A stretch of 5,333 nt of DNA from Oscillospiraceae bacterium. GTDB taxonomy: Bacteria > Bacillota > Clostridia > Oscillospirales > Oscillospiraceae. Position numbers and translations under genes: made by a program. The stretch covers positions 1 to 5,333 of the forward strand of contig CADCLH010000040.1 of assembly GCA_902802215.1 (NCBI GenBank), written 5' to 3'. The notes below the pieces were generated by a model. That model had not been told where the DNA came from. It saw only the letters and a program-made list of their open reading frames with translations, and did no database searches. Of this stretch, positions 5,215 through 5,333 are shown in pieces. Position 1 is the stretch's first letter; every line of letters starts with the position of its first letter.

Positions 5215-5333
5215 TTGAGAACCTGTGTGAAAACGCCGACCGTCTACCAGATGGAGGCGGCGGAGTGCGGCGCGGCCTCGCTTGCGATGGTCCTCGCGTA
5301 CTTCGGGAAAGAGCTCCCCCTCGAACAGCTGCG
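5215..5333 (+). CDS. NHLM-type ABC transporter with C39 peptidase domain, N-terminus (cut by right edge)
   Basis: Only 39 codons are present, but they show the start of a C39 peptidase: TVYQMEAAECGAASLAMVLAYFGK, with Gln12 as oxyanion-hole residue and Cys18 as nucleophile, followed by the conserved Gly19 and Ala-rich helix. In this family the peptidase removes the leader after a double-glycine-type site while the fused membrane and ATPase domains export the product. The start is a TTG at 5215, 3 nt after the preceding stop, with GGGGGGA (5201-5207) 7 nt upstream. GTG at 5227 is a less likely start because it is 19 nt from that site. The membrane and ATP-binding domains lie beyond the edge. 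It is the obvious candidate to process the 68-residue peptide encoded divergently. Confidence 0.9.
   Translation, partial: MRTCVKTPTVYQMEAAECGAASLAMVLAYFGKELPLEQL

Overview
The window looks like part of the chromosome of a GC-rich Firmicute, most likely a gut-type Clostridia such as an Oscillospiraceae/Ruminococcaceae member. This is inferred from AGGAGG-type ribosome binding sites, sigma-A-like promoters in AT-rich gaps between GC-rich genes, a MKKTL...LAAC-type lipoprotein leader, dispersed GC-rich palindromic repeats, and an NHLM-type peptide exporter. No rRNA, tRNA, transposase or CRISPR array is visible.

Layout. 1-325: a lipoprotein gene cut by the left edge (minus strand) and a divergent promoter region with several palindromes. 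326-2002: an intact GH13 alpha-glucosidase with all catalytic residues. 2003-2389: about 390 bp without a gene, made of hairpin-forming repeats, including a perfect 68-bp tandem duplication and a second 68-bp repeat pair. 2390-3365: one transcription unit (promoter, exported protein with zinc ribbon, Ig-like region and Trp/Pro-rich tail, strong terminator). 3366-5333: a peptide-export locus.

The last region is the most interesting. A 68-residue peptide on the minus strand (3483-3689) looks like a double-glycine-type leader peptide with a short Cys-free C-terminal segment, and it has its own good promoter and ribosome binding site. Divergent from it is a tightly packed operon: an ECF-type sigma factor, then an HlyD-like membrane-fusion protein of the NHLM secretion family, then the N-terminus of a C39-peptidase ABC transporter whose TTG start and catalytic Gln/Cys are visible. 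The working model is that the transporter cleaves and exports the divergently encoded peptide, and that the sigma factor controls the locus. A plus-strand promoter at 3401-3429 would transcribe across the peptide gene in antisense before reaching the operon, so the two transcripts may oppose each other. No peptide-modifying enzyme or anti-sigma factor lies within the window; the operon continues beyond the right edge.

The GH13 enzyme and its divergent lipoprotein may belong to a carbohydrate uptake/utilisation locus continuing to the left. There is no visible functional link between that part and the peptide-export part.
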